The notes under the pieces are model-generated. The model did not search any database and had not been told where the DNA came from. It saw nothing but the letters and a program-made list of their open reading frames with translations. A DNA stretch of 64,000 nucleotides from Clavelina lepadiformis (lineage: Eukaryota > Chordata > Ascidiacea > Aplousobranchia > Clavelinidae). Shown here one piece after another: positions 45,062 to 57,100 of this stretch; the stretch's first letter is position 1, and every line of letters begins with the position of its first letter. The stretch is taken from assembly GCF_947623445.1 (NCBI RefSeq), contig NC_135242.1, positions 2,046,001 through 2,110,000 of the forward strand, written 5' to 3'. Made by a program: the position numbers and the translations under genes.

Positions 45062-47040
45062 ATGAACGCGACGGATGCGATCAATAAGACAAACGACGTA
45101 TATGATTTACCATTCACCACATGGATCATATACGAAGTATTTTCTGTGATTCTCACAACCATTGCCGTGTACATTTGCGCGATGTTGATTCACTACAGTT
45201 GCGTGAAAAACGTTCAACCTTCGAGGAAACCCTCCAAAGGAAAAAATCCTCCAAAAGCTGATAAGGAGGCTGCCAACAACAGTAACAGTATCGCGGGGGG
45301 CAGAAAAGGGTCCAATTCGTCCGCGGAAGGGGGCCCCAAGAAGCGGAGCGATGGCACCGGCCGTTCAGCGAAGCCCCTAAGGGTTCTGTGCCTGTGCGCG
45401 TCTATCTTCGCCCTCCTGCGTATTTTATCCGATCAACTTGAACTTGCCACTTACGGAAGCGAGCGGGTTGACTGCAAAGTTTACCAGGTACGTCTCTGAC
45501 AAATTTTTACGCGTTGTATTAACCGAATATGACGTCACAATACACTTTAGTATCTGGGCTCAAGTTTTGTTTGTTTCTTCAAAGCAATTCAAACTCCAGA
45601 ATTTGAATTTGTTTCCACAAAATGTCAATCATGTTTTACAAATAACATGGCGGGCTAAGGGCACGGATGAAAATGCACGTGACTAGGTGACCGAGGTGGG
45701 GTTGCGCCAAGCTAAGATGTTTGCGCTTGTCTCTGACGTAGATTGATCGTTTTAATAGTTTCCGTGCATTGATTCTTTCCTCGACTTTCTAAGAGCAGTA
45801 TATGACAGGAAATTAGCTCCTACCTAGGTATCTCAACTACCAGCTCGTATACAAGTTTCTTACGTTTAGTGCCGATGGTATTTGCAAGTACATAACAACC
45901 ATCCTGGCCCTCGAGTGACCGTTCCAAAGAAAATGTATTCAAGCGGGAACATTCATGGGTCTATAAGGACGACTATAATGCACACGTGCAAAATAGTTAT
46001 TTTGATTGTTTATTTCTTGGTTAGTTATTGATAGTTATTTAAATAACTCTAATTTTGATCGAATTCCACTTTTTCAGGTCATTGTCGTGGTGACGTATGC
46101 ATTGAGCGCAACCTTCAACTACTCAGCCCTGTGGGTTCGACTGCGCATCTTTATCGCGCATCCGGTGATGAAGCATCTCGCCTCCAAGCTTGTCCGCTGC
46201 TTGACCTGGTTCGCGCTCGTCGCCATCATCGCTTCCGCTCTTCTGAACACGCTCATCTTCACTCTGACGTCATCGGCGGTTGACTCTAAACTCGGCTGCA
46301 AACTCGGTCACGTGACATCGATCTCACCCACGGCGCGTTACGTCATACTGACGGTATCTACGGTGGTGACGCAAGGGCTTCTTTTGTCTCTCTTCCTCTA
46401 CCCGCTGGTCAAGCATAAGACGACGATGAAGAAAAACAACATGTCCGCTCCGCCGCACCCGCGCGTGGCCACTCTTCAGAGCAACATCACCAGGCCGAGG
46501 GTTTACTCGAGCAAGAGCGACTCCGACTCCGAAGCTGTGGGTTCGCGGAAGAAGAACCAGCCTTCCAACGGCAGAATGAGCGTGAGAAAGTCGAAGAAAG
46601 CGAATCGTCAAAAGCGCTTGATGGTTATTATACGCAGGGTTCTTATCACCGCGATAATATGTGTTGCTTCTGACGTCATAACCGCCATTATTACGTTGGC
46701 GTTCGGCCAGCAGCCGCGTGTTGTTTCCAACATGGTCTTCAACTTGAACCTCCTCATCAACATCTTAAGTGTCCTCTTCTCCTTCGGGGATTGGCAGGAG
46801 CGGCTGATTCCATGCTGTGCCTCGGAGCTGCGGAAAAGGAAAAAACGGAAAAGATTAGCTAGCGGAGCAAGTAACGGAACCATTCGGGTTCAGTTAGAAG
46901 CGGAGGAATCAGCGGCGAAAATTCAAAAGCGGATTGAAAGTTGGCGGCATAACCAGGACTCGACCGGTTCCGCCCCTGTCCGCACCCCCTCTCCTCCCCA
47001 CTCCGCCATAGAGCTAAAAAATGATGACGTCTTTTTATAA
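45062..47040 (+). CDS. Orphan seven-helix membrane protein
   Basis: Two exons, 45062-45487 and 46078-47040, join in phase 0 to give 462 residues. Helices by eye: 1 TWIIYEVFSVILTTIAVYIC, 2 LRVLCLCASIFALLRIL, 3 VIVVVTYALSATFNYSALWV, 4 FALVAIIASALLNTLIFTL, 5 YVILTVSTVVTQGLLLSLFL, 6 VLITAIICVASDVITAIITL, 7 NLNLLINILSVLFSF. The N terminus has a glycosylation site (MNATDAINKT). The loop between helices 1 and 2 is about 60 residues, rich in Lys, Gly and Ser. The loop between 5 and 6 is also long and basic. The tail is charged. Canonical DRY and NPxxY are not evident, so rhodopsin-family membership is uncertain; it may be a lineage-specific receptor. GC is higher than in its surroundings. Confidence 0.75.
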
Positions 47041-49242
47041 ACGATGACGTTATTATGACGTCAATACGAGTATACGAAGCACGGTTTATTCAAATAAGTT
47101 TTATACTTTGCATAGAATAGACTTTTCAGTTACGCATGAACACTTGCTCTGCAGGTGCGAGTGACGCTTGTCTACAGGTTTGTTGCGTTTGATCGGTTAT
47201 TTGTTCTATTATTCTTCTCATTCAAGTAAGGACGTCTTTGTTTATTCAATTGTTACGCAGATTTTACGTAAAAACAGTATTTCCTTGTACAGTGGCTTTA
47301 TTTTTTCTTTTCTTGTTTTGTTGATGACGTGATGATGACGCTGTTTCATTGCACTCTTTCGTCCTCGTTTGACTTTTCCTATCTTCTTGCGAAAGTATTT
47401 TGAGTTCCGGGTTGTTTTGGGTCAAATTAATTTCAATAAAACGATCGTTATATTAAGCGCTCAACCACGTGGTTTTTGTTGGAAAAATGCTCAAGCCTTA
47501 GGCAAGCTAAACCCTGTTTAGCAATCTAATCAAATTGCTTTAGCGCGTTGCCAGAATGACGTAGGATACAAACTCATTCGCAAAAGGTCACTTTCTTTCA
47601 TAACAAAGTAAGTGCTGACGTTTCACAGCTACAACGATAACACTATTATGGAGTCATAATGACGTCAAGTTGATAAAAAACACGTAAACGATGATTTTGC
47701 TTTGCGTGATATGAGTTGAGCATAGACAACAAATAATCTAAGATTTGTTTTTTACGCTTTTAAACCATTTGCATACCTCGAGCGACTGGCAACCAAATAC
47801 AAAATTTGCGTAACTAAATCATTTTTGAAATTATCATTTGCATTTTTTGAATTTTAATCGCGCAGGTTTAGCTTTTGTTAAGAATGGTTGGACAATGTGC
47901 ATTCTAAAGTAAAGATGGTAAGTTTAAGGCCTGTATGCAATTAGCGATATAAGATTAACCTAAACCTTCGATGACCAAAACAGGAAATCTTTCTGAGTAA
48001 TAAGTGATGGAACCCACTTTGCACAAAAATTTACGCCAACACTGCATTTTCACGCTTCAGCGCCTTCGTGCTCAACACGTCACAATTTTATCGGTCTATA
48101 AGCTGCAAATGGGCTAAAATAGATAACAAATAAACAATTAAAACAGCAGTTGCATATCTTGTGTTAGTTTAATAAACCACCAAAAAATGGATGTGCATGC
48201 GGCATCGAGTGCAAGGCAGAAGTTCTTTGATTCTAATCTGAAATTATTTTCGACTGCTACGTTCCTGGATTAAGTTTGTGTGACAGTATTTCCATACGCA
48301 AAGTTTGCAACCCGCTATTGAACAATGGCGCCACCACCCGCCAGCCATACCAAGCAAAAAATGATCGGCAAGGAAAACTAAGATTATTCATTCAGTTTGT
48401 TTCATGCAGGATCAAATCTATCTCGATTTTATTCCTGTTTCATTATTTTGACTCATCGTTACCCGTGTATGACATCACAATAGGATATGGCTTGAAGGCT
48501 GAAGCTCACATATCGCGTATGGTACTACACCGATATACTCACAACATACTTATAGTGAAAGAAACATCATTCAACGCCTAAATTCGCGAATCCTGAGACA
48601 TTATTGTGTTCAATTAACCAGATTTAGGCAACCAAGGTACTGTATCAAGGCTAGCTTATAATTGAGAATGGTTGAATATACCAAGATCGTTTACTTTTGT
48701 GGACAAACAAAAGTTTAGTTGAATATGGACTTTTAAATATGAGCACAAGGACACATTTCCAACAACATTGCAAGAGTCAAGTGGCGACGTGACACGGATA
48801 CGTCACAGAGTATCAGTTCTGACAAAATAACGTGATACTACGAAGCCTATGATGATCACTGGAATCGTGCCAATGACGTCACCAACAGCCAAGGAAAAAC
48901 GTAGAGGACGCAGAGAAAACAAAAAGTTATAAATACTTTCTCATGGGCGCATGTCAACTTGAGGATCCAAAAAAGATTCATAAAGCCTAAAATGGAACAC
49001 ACATGAATTTACGTTTCTTTCTTTATATTAAAGTTAATTCACAAATGATGTATTCAGTTTGTAGTTACGTGATTAGAAAACAGCACGTCAGCCCATTATA
49101 AAATCGTGTCTTGACTCGCATTTTGTTGAAAAGGATAAAAAAGCACAATTTTCTAAAAATATTTACTCTAGACAGGAAACAGGGACGGTACGTTTCAGTG
49201 AGTAGGCTCTAAACTTACTGAAGGTAAAAGTAAAACAACAAT
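47041..49242. other. Intergenic
   Basis: TGACGTCA occurs at 47056, 47660 and 48874. No gene is recognised. Confidence 0.45.
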
Positions 49243-51535
49243 ATGAACAATTCTTCCCATGCTGACACAACTTCAGCGACCTCTCGTCTTGCTTTAAGTA
49301 TTTGTGGTTATCCAACATTTTGCTCGGTTAAGGCTTACAACGTATGCACGGATTCACTTTTAGGAGAATGCAGCGAATGCAGGTAAATTACTAGTTACCT
49401 TAAGAGATAGCGCTGCACTGCACTCTTTTCAGTAGACTTTTTGTATTGCTGCCAGCTATATTGAAATAGATGGGCTTGAAATAGTGCATCTGTTTCAATA
49501 CCGTGAGCGACAGCGTAAAAGGTAAATTATCGTACTTTTGACATTGCTTCATACTTATCAAATCGATTTTTTGCAATCGCTTTGCTATCGCTTTGCTTTC
49601 GTTAATCACAGCAAAGGATCATTTTTCCATGGATGTGCCTGTTTTAAAGCAAAACACAACTACTCCAGACTTGTTTTTTTTTAGAACTGCTAGCTCTGAG
49701 AATTAAGCTGCTATATTTTTACAGCTACTCCATGGCGCAGGCCGTCATTGCAGCATTTTTCATTTTTGCTGTTGTGATTGTCGCTTTTAACTTGTTGGTC
49801 GTGGTCACGGTGTATACCGTCGGCAAATACAGGAGCATGGCTGAACACATAAAAGCATCCCTCGCCATTGCCAATGGGATTGTTGGTAAATATGACTTAT
49901 AAAGTTGCAAAGAAAGAATACTTGCTGTTTGTCCCGTTGTCTGAACCTTTCAAACTAATCTTTGTTGATTTCATAGGTGTATTCATTTTCGCTATAAATA
50001 TTCCAAACATTTTCTGGACTCTGGATACCAAAATAGCGGATATACGACGGTGGAAAACGGATTCGTACGGCAGCGCAATAGCAAATGTCGGTGGAATGGG
50101 GTTTATGCTCTTCTATGCTTCATCGCTCAATCACCTCTGCTACATGACAATTCAACGTTTTATTGCAGTCAAGTGGCCACAATACTATAACGAACAGACG
50201 CTTTACAGAATTTACTTTCATCTGTTAATAGTTTGGGCTTATTCTGTGCTTATCGCTTCCATACCAGGTAAAGTGCTTACACTGTAAAAAATAACCTTAA
50301 AATTGCATACATTTTTATTTTATTTTACATAAAAACATATGTAGATGTTTGTGACAGATAATTATGTGTTTTTTTACTAACACACTTCAGAATTTACAAA
50401 ACATTTTCTATTTTTTGATTTTTTTTTATGTATAACCATAAAAAATATATTTGTTTGCAATTTTATGGTAAACTTATGTAACAGTACACTAAGAATAAAA
50501 ATTAGAATTGATAAAAAAATACAGTATTTCAATAGAGTAAAGCAAATACAAATGTGGGCTCTATTTCTGTTATTAGGGCTGTAATACTAGGCTTATTGTT
50601 ATTTATAAGATCGTATATTTATAAGATTTATATTTTTAAAGTGCTTACTTCTAATCTTGATCCTATAACTTCAGAGGTCTTTGAATAACTTTCTGCTCAA
50701 ACGTTGTTTCCTTTTCCAGCAATGACAACTTCGACTTTTGGGTATAATTACGCCCCTAATGTCTTCCAGTATTTTCCCTTTGCGATCAACGGACCGGGAA
50801 TCAGAGTTTGGTTTGCTGTCCTTCTCATGGTGCCATATCTGGGAATGGTAAAATACTGAACAGCTTATAAATTCATTTTTAATTTGCTTTTAAAATTTGG
50901 CAGTAATACGATTTTTGGTTTTCTTAATGCTTCAGACTGTGCTTAATGCTTTGACCTTCGATACGATTCGCCGCCGTTTTAAGAAGTCAAAAGAACTTCG
51001 TGGAAATAGGTACTCAGACGCTGTTAAAGATTACGAAAAAAAGATGAGAATTCTAAAGAAACTGCTCGCCATGCAAGCTGGGTTCAGTCTTATAGCAGGT
51101 ATTGTTTTTTTCGCTTCACACAAAAGTGTGTTTTGTCTGGACTTGCAGACATAAAAATCATATTAATTTTGATTTTAGTTCCTCCACTAGTGGTGAGCAT
51201 TTTATTTCAAGCTAATGCATTTATCTGCTATGACGCGTCACGTGCTTACCTTGCGACTAACTTCGTCACGTATTTGGCATGGTAGGTTGTTCATTGCTAT
51301 GAAAGAAAGCTTATAAACACAAAATATAATGTTATAATGCTGTTATAAAGTGTAAAAAGCTATATAATATACAGCTATGCTAGTCTAAAGTACTGTTTAT
51401 GTTTATGACCGGTTTGTCTAATAACTGAAGAAATGATTTTTTTTTAGTTTCCACAACGTCTGCATCTACAGCATATCCGATCAGCATTTCCGCAATGCTG
51501 TTTGTAAGATCTACAAACGACTTCTTCGGCGTTAA
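49243..51535 (+). CDS. Rhodopsin-like G-protein-coupled receptor (orphan)
   Basis: Seven exons, 49243-49382, 49725-49885, 49977-50267, 50720-50847, 50936-51098, 51179-51281 and 51448-51535, sum to 358 codons including the stop, all in phase. The extracellular N terminus has MNNSS (a possible glycosylation site) and several cysteines. Helix 1 is AVIAAFFIFAVVIVAFNLLV, followed by a loop and HIKASLAIANGIVG. Helix 3 ends in IQRFIAVKWP, where QRF stands for the usual DRY. Helix 7 ends HNVCIY, an NxxxY form of NPxxY, then the amphipathic QHFRNAVCKIYKRLLRR. The third intracellular loop is basic (RRRFKKSKELRGN). Ligand unknown. It probably acts in the plasma membrane. Confidence 0.82.
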
Positions 51536-52052
51536 AATTTCAAAGCAACAACATTGGTTGCTTGATGCTATTTGGAACGTTAAATTTATAAAAACGCGTG
51601 AGAAAGTTTGTTTTAATTTCCTGCTTTTGTTGTTTCAGCAGGAAACATAAACAATAACTTGCTTTGCAAATTCTAACAGAAGGAACAATTCTAATGCTTG
51701 TTCTATTACGTATAAGTTCATTAGATTTTACTCTACCTCAAATCAAATGTTATGAAAACTAACGTTTCCCACAAACGATGCTGATAATTAATTAATGAGT
51801 TGCAAAAGCGCAAGCGCTCGCGTCTGCATTTTTATTTTCTCTCTAATCTAAGCATCGCCATAATCTTCTTGTCGTGTTCTTACTTTCCCAATGCAGCAGA
51901 ATTAGGAGGAAATTGGTTATCAAAAAGAACACAGCGTGTCGTAACTGAAATAACTGGTAAGCACGAGTACGACTTGATCAGTATTAAGAAGCTTTGTTAA
52001 GAAACTTTTCTTGTGATAAACTTGTTTGTACCTGTACCACCGCAACTGCGTA
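51536..52052. other. Spacer
   Basis: 3' flank of the receptor gene, up to the target site of the ORF1 element. Nothing recognised. Confidence 0.45.
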
Positions 52053-52070
52053 AAACGTTGCTGTAAGTTT

Positions 52071-53530
52071 CAACATCCACAACAACAACAACATGGTTTC
52101 CAGCAAAGGAAATAAGAAAGCCGTCAAGAAGTGAAGAAAGGTGCAAAGAAAAAGTGAAGATTTAGATCTCTGGGAAGCATAGGTGAAGAATGGCCGAAAC
52201 CCTCACCTACGCAGACAGAGTCAAAAGACAATGGAACAATGATGTGGCTGAAGAATACAGCAACCATTGCGAGGTGACCATCCAATTGACCAACGATAGC
52301 AAGAGGGAAGACATCTACAAGATGCTAAAAGAATCCATGATATCCTTTGATTACATCGAAGGAATAATTCAGAGACCGGGAAACATGGTAAACATTACGC
52401 TAGACCGAAAAAACAATGCTATTAGACTTGCAGATATACTTCGAAAGAGGCCGGAAGTAAATTATGCCATAGCCCACGGCGACGACAGAATAGACCTCAC
52501 GATCAGATGGGTACCGATCCGCTACCCACAGCGGCACCTCGACGAAATCCTCAAACAATTCGAAATCCAAGGCCCAGCTCGACTGGGTGTCGACAATTAT
52601 GGCATAAGAGACGGAAGACGGATATACAAAGTCAACAAGAAGACGATGGAGCGGCACCAACTCCCATCGTACCTGTACCTGGGAAAAATCAGATGTGCGG
52701 TAAGCTATAACGGACAAATTCAAACCTGTTCTTACTGCACAGAACAGGGACATAAATTTAAAGAATGCCCGAAGAGATGCCAAGAAAATACGAACAACCC
52801 GGCTGGACACGATGTCCCGATGACGACCGCTCGAATTTTGAAATCAGATGAGGAACCATCACCCTCCCCCAACGAAAACCATAAAGAGGCACCTGATCAT
52901 ACAGAAAAACAAGAGCCACGACGAGAAGGAAAGAGCGGTCGGACTGCAAGGAAGAGCCGAGCAAAAACGGAGCTGTCATCAGAGAAGAGCCAGGAGCCCG
53001 ACTCTGATGAGCAACCCTCGGAGCGGGAGGAGAGTGAAAGCAGAGGGAACAAGCGAAAGAACATCAGTGGAGAATCAAAAGAAGATCAAGAAAAAACAGA
53101 AGTACAGCGAGGCGGAGACTGTGACCGCATATACGATTTGTCCAGCCGGAGACTCGAATCAGGAGGCCTCCTCGGATGCTTCTGTGGAGACACCATCCAA
53201 ATCAAAAGGAACAAGGACTCACGAGCTTCAACTCCAGACTTTGAACACCCGGTCTACTGTGCAGGCTGTACAGCAGCCTTTATACGATGTAAATGCAGCA
53301 AATTCTCGATTATACGTTTAAAGGACAGACTCGAGCCGTTTCAATGCATAAAATGCAAATGTAAATACGAACCAAACCCCGACGACCTTAATTCAACTGT
53401 CAATTAAGTGCCCGAATTGTGAAGTACTTGAAATTGTGTCCTTTTTCCGAATTTTATACGATCCTTTTTTTTATTTTCCTTTTATTAAGCGTGCCTTATT
53501 TCCTTAAGAACGTTTAATAAACAAAAACAT
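52071..53530 (+). mobile_element. ORF1-only retroposed element with 18-bp target duplication
   Basis: Bounded by AAACGTTGCTGTAAGTTT at 52053-52070 and again at 53531-53548, perfect over 18 bases, as left by LINE-type target-primed insertion. The 1,460-bp body starts CAACATCCACAACAACAACA and ends AATAAACAAAAACAT. There is a single long reading frame and no endonuclease or reverse transcriptase. It resembles a half-LINE that keeps only the RNA-binding ORF1. A retroposed copy of a host mRNA derived from ORF1 is the alternative. The perfect duplication and open frame point to a recent insertion. Confidence 0.8.
52190..53407 (+). CDS. Zinc-knuckle ORF1/gag-like protein of the retroposed element
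   Basis: A 405-residue intact frame. Residues about 25-165 form a folded nucleic-acid-binding region of the non-LTR ORF1 or ZCCHC3 type, ending in LPSYLYLGKIRCAVSYNGQ. A CCHC knuckle follows at about 182-197 (CSYCTEQGHKFKEC, spacing C-2-C-4-H-4-C). A long charged, Ser/Glu/Lys-rich disordered stretch spans about 210-310. The C terminus is cysteine-rich (LLGCFCGDTI, YCAGCTAAFIRCKCSKF, PFQCIKCKCKYEP) and resembles a PHD-like zinc domain. ATG at 52190 has a purine at -3. The protein likely binds its own RNA in a ribonucleoprotein particle and could help another LINE's machinery move the element. Confidence 0.8.
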   Translation: MAETLTYADRVKRQWNNDVAEEYSNHCEVTIQLTNDSKREDIYKMLKESMISFDYIEGIIQRPGNMVNITLDRKNNAIRLADILRKRPEVNYAIAHGDDRIDLTIRWVPIRYPQRHLDEILKQFEIQGPARLGVDNYGIRDGRRIYKVNKKTMERHQLPSYLYLGKIRCAVSYNGQIQTCSYCTEQGHKFKECPKRCQENTNNPAGHDVPMTTARILKSDEEPSPSPNENHKEAPDHTEKQEPRREGKSGRTARKSRAKTELSSEKSQEPDSDEQPSEREESESRGNKRKNISGESKEDQEKTEVQRGGDCDRIYDLSSRRLESGGLLGCFCGDTIQIKRNKDSRASTPDFEHPVYCAGCTAAFIRCKCSKFSIIRLKDRLEPFQCIKCKCKYEPNPDDLNSTVN

Positions 53531-53603
53531 AAACGTTGCTGTAAGTTTTTAAATGACTTGCCTCTTCACAAATAACGACATTAATATCTTCTTGCGAAAA
53601 ATT

Positions 53604-54180
53604 TTATTCAGCCTTTTTACGAGTACAATAAATCTTCCGAGTACATCGTATGTTTTGGCGAGCTTTCATCTCAATCAGCTCATCACGCAATGGGTTTAGG
53701 GTCTAAAAAATAAGTTAAGATAATTTTAGTTTGTTAAATCTCAATCAGCTTCAAAGCATTAGACTCACTTTTAAAATATCATTCCAACACGTTAACCAAA
53801 ACAAGTTAAACTTAAATTTACTTTCACAGCCTTTTCTGTCGCCATTGTGATAGGTACAGATGCAATGAAATGCTGATCCAACATAATAGCATGGATCCCG
53901 GGATGGATTTATTGTGCACTCAAACACGGGAAAGAATTGTGTCGCATCACAATTATAAACTAGAAAAAGTAGGTGACCTTATAATATGTTCGCGCTTTTT
54001 CTTATCGCCATATAAACGTTAGTGTTGTTTATTGCTATTACATATAAAGGTATGCAATTATAGCCGGCAAGTAAGTCAGATAGCAAATTATCCACCTTTG
54101 GTCACTCCCCATTCAACATTATGTCCGGATTCAACCCCGATGGCGAAAACAACCAACAAAAAAGCAACAAATTTTTTCAT
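53604..54180 (-). CDS. Secreted cysteine-rich protein (novel)
   Basis: Minus-strand exons 54180-54096, 53959-53769 and 53702-53604 join in phase to give 124 residues. The donor of intron 2 is a strong GTGAGT and its acceptor is TTTTTTAG; intron 1 uses GTGGAT and TTTTTCTAG. The protein begins with a signal peptide (MKKFVAFLLVVFAIGVESG). A cysteine-rich core follows: YNCDATQFFPVFECTINP, DPCYYVGSAFHCICTYHN, KGCESK, LTCWNDILK. The tail is basic (IRCTRKIYCTRKKAE). I count nine cysteines after the signal. No family is recognised; a defence peptide, toxin-like or matrix protein are all possible. It starts just 74 bases beyond the ORF1 element on the other strand. The third-exon frame fits only if exon 2 reads through to the GTGAGT donor. 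Confidence 0.65.
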
Positions 54181-57100
54181 GATGTATAGATGCAAACGTA
54201 ATAAGCAGAAACACTTCAATTTACCCACTCTATATACTGCATTACACAGCAATTCTGGCAATAAAACCAAACAAGCAGCGTAAACTCTGCCAGTGAAGGA
54301 TGTAATTCATAAGTGGTTAGTCCTTATCTAATCATAAGTATATAAATATATTTTTAAACATACATAATGTGAATATATAAACAGTGAAAAGCGTATTGTG
54401 TTTTATAAAAGGATTCGCTTCGTTTTATTTCCAATTAATTTCTAGTGATAAAACGTTACATACGTTTTAAAATTCTAAATTTCAAAGACTTAAAGAAATA
54501 TTTTTATTAATATTACTTATTTAAGCTAAGAAATCAAGAAAATAATATGACATATCTCGCCCCATTCATTTACATCTCACCGCCGCATATTATATTTCTT
54601 ACCCTTCGTTGAAGTTTCAGCAGTTTACAATCAGTTGTTAAAACAAAGCAACGCTTAAATCTGTGAAATTTAAACTTATCAAAACAATCTTAATGTAGTC
54701 CGTCGCGACATGGTTTATAATTGTTTGGGAGAGATGTGGCTTTAAATAATTAATTAGCATTAAGAATGTCTAACTATAGAACAATTGGTTTTGAAATCAA
54801 AAAATCCGGAAACAAACGTTTCAACATAAATTACCAGGCAAAAAAACATAATCCAGTTCTCTCCCCTCAAAGCTACTTGTTGACAAACTGGTTTGCTGCT
54901 TAACGTCACTTGATCACCATTTCTTCGTTCGAACCAAGCATATCTTTGCTTCTCATGCTAAGATCCCTATTTAATGCATTATCATAGGTGCCCGCGGCGT
55001 ATACGCACAGTAGGTAGGCTACAGTAGCTGCAGGCCATTTTTAACTGTGAGTTCTGAACTAACGCTTATTTACACTTTAAAATTTTTAGGCTGTCACCGA
55101 CACCTTGTTGGTTTCAGAATCATATTTATCACAAATGACGGGATGCGGCATTCGTAATTACAGTATACAATGTTTGTATAACTTGTGCTACGTTTCTCGT
55201 TTTATTTCATGTATTTATTCTGGCTAACCTAAGCAAAATCTCCATAAAATCAACAGAGCTTTTTATTGCGCAACAATACTTTATAATTAAAATCACCAGA
55301 GTACAGGGGTCCATTGGGCTATGACCCCCCCTCACGAACCTAAATTTTTGAGGCCATTAGTCTTTATTTCTTTCATCGCATTTTTTTGCTTGCATGCGAC
55401 AACTTTGCGAGAACTTTGCATGCGGCTTTCACCTATGCAGGATTTGCGCGATGACCCACAACCTAAGTGTGACGTTACACATCCATTGTGAGTTATCGTG
55501 CAAGTCCTCTGTAGAAAACTATATAACAGAGGAGTACGTAAAAAAATTTGTATACGGCGTTTCAAAAAAGTGAACTATAAATTGGCAGCTATTGTGCGTA
55601 AAATATGAGAATAAATTTCATTTTGAGTCGTTGTAAGACGTTTTTCAAACGTCAATACCCGAATAAATTTCTGTCTTATGTGGCAATTTGTTGCCTGACT
55701 CTCCATCTTTTTATGATGTTGGTTTGTTAAACACTACACCCACAAAATGGTTTTTGCTAGTATAGGTTTGGCTATTTATTGATTGTTATTAATTATTGCT
55801 TGATCGATTGTTCGTTAGTCTGACTCCATTGATAAGTGCGTTTGGAATACACTGGTTAGAGTGAAGAATAAATATTTTATTATATTGCAATCTGACTCTT
55901 AAGAACTACGGGAAGGTTGCGGATTCTGTCTAGAAGTTTCCTAGATTTCAGTCGAAAAGATTATTATAAGATTAAATAGAGAGAATCTGATTAATTTTAC
56001 TTTTAAAGCTCTCAATTATGACTTCAGAAAAACGCGAGAAATTACAACAATAATAGGCTACTGTCCAAAGGAAAGGATTTTAAGAACCCAAATGCATGCA
56101 TGCAACAAGCGCATCTCTATACTATACAATATACATAAACATTTATGGAGGTTGAACTATTTCGTTCTCACTCTCATTTTCTGTGTGGTGTAGATCAATA
56201 GCATGCAACGGTACATATATACGCTGAGGGAGAGCATTAAAGAAATAGAGTTCCAACTCGAGGCGCAATGCGTTTTATCAAAACGGAAATGGTTTGGACT
56301 TTTGCACTCGAAGATTGAGTAAAGCAAAGCTTAATTATCTTGCTGTATAAATATGCCATAGCTTTGTTGTGGTGCTTACTTTATATCCTTTTCGTTGCAT
56401 AGGCCTATTAATGGTTTCTCGCTTCATTAACCATTCTCGTTCAATTTTAGAAAAACATTTTCGGCAAAAATAAAATATATAGCCAGCACTCTTTATAATC
56501 TTTAGCAGTCGTAAGTAATCTGTGGAAGTAACTTCTCATATGTGGTAGGCTACCAATTATTATTGTAGCGACAAGCGGAATTTTTTATCCAAATTTTCCG
56601 AACGGAAAAATTATGCCGAGTCATGCCAAACCTCTATGGCACAATGCCCGGAACAATTTTGACATGACAACCGCAAACATATTGCAATGTAGTCTATTTT
56701 CATACAAACGAACGTTCCTCAAATTAGTAGTGGCTTCACAAAACTCAAAGCATGGTCATTGTACAGATGCAAATTTACTATTATGAACAAATCGAAATAG
56801 AATGATCGAAAGACATACTTAAATGTGCAAATATTACGGGGTGTTTACTAAAAAAAACAGAGCAAATAAACGTGCTTTGCTCATGTTGGTTTTAACCTTT
56901 TGTCGATGTTCTCAGAAACTTTGTGCGTTGTCGGTCGATTATGGTTCGGTAAATGCTGCATCTTCGTTTCCATTAACGTTTTTGCATTCGTTTGTTACCT
57001 TTTTTGTTTATTTGCAGCGGTCTTCATACAGTTGTAATATTTTGTTCAAAGAGCCCCGGTTTCAGTAAAAACATACAATCCACTTTTTCAGTTTCAACCA

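Noticed and set aside
46119-46883. Minus-strand open frames opposite the seven-helix gene
   Set aside because: Shadows of a GC-rich coding exon on the other strand.
52400-53321. Other-frame and minus-strand open frames in the ORF1 element
   Set aside because: Overlap the well-supported ORF1 and lack motifs.
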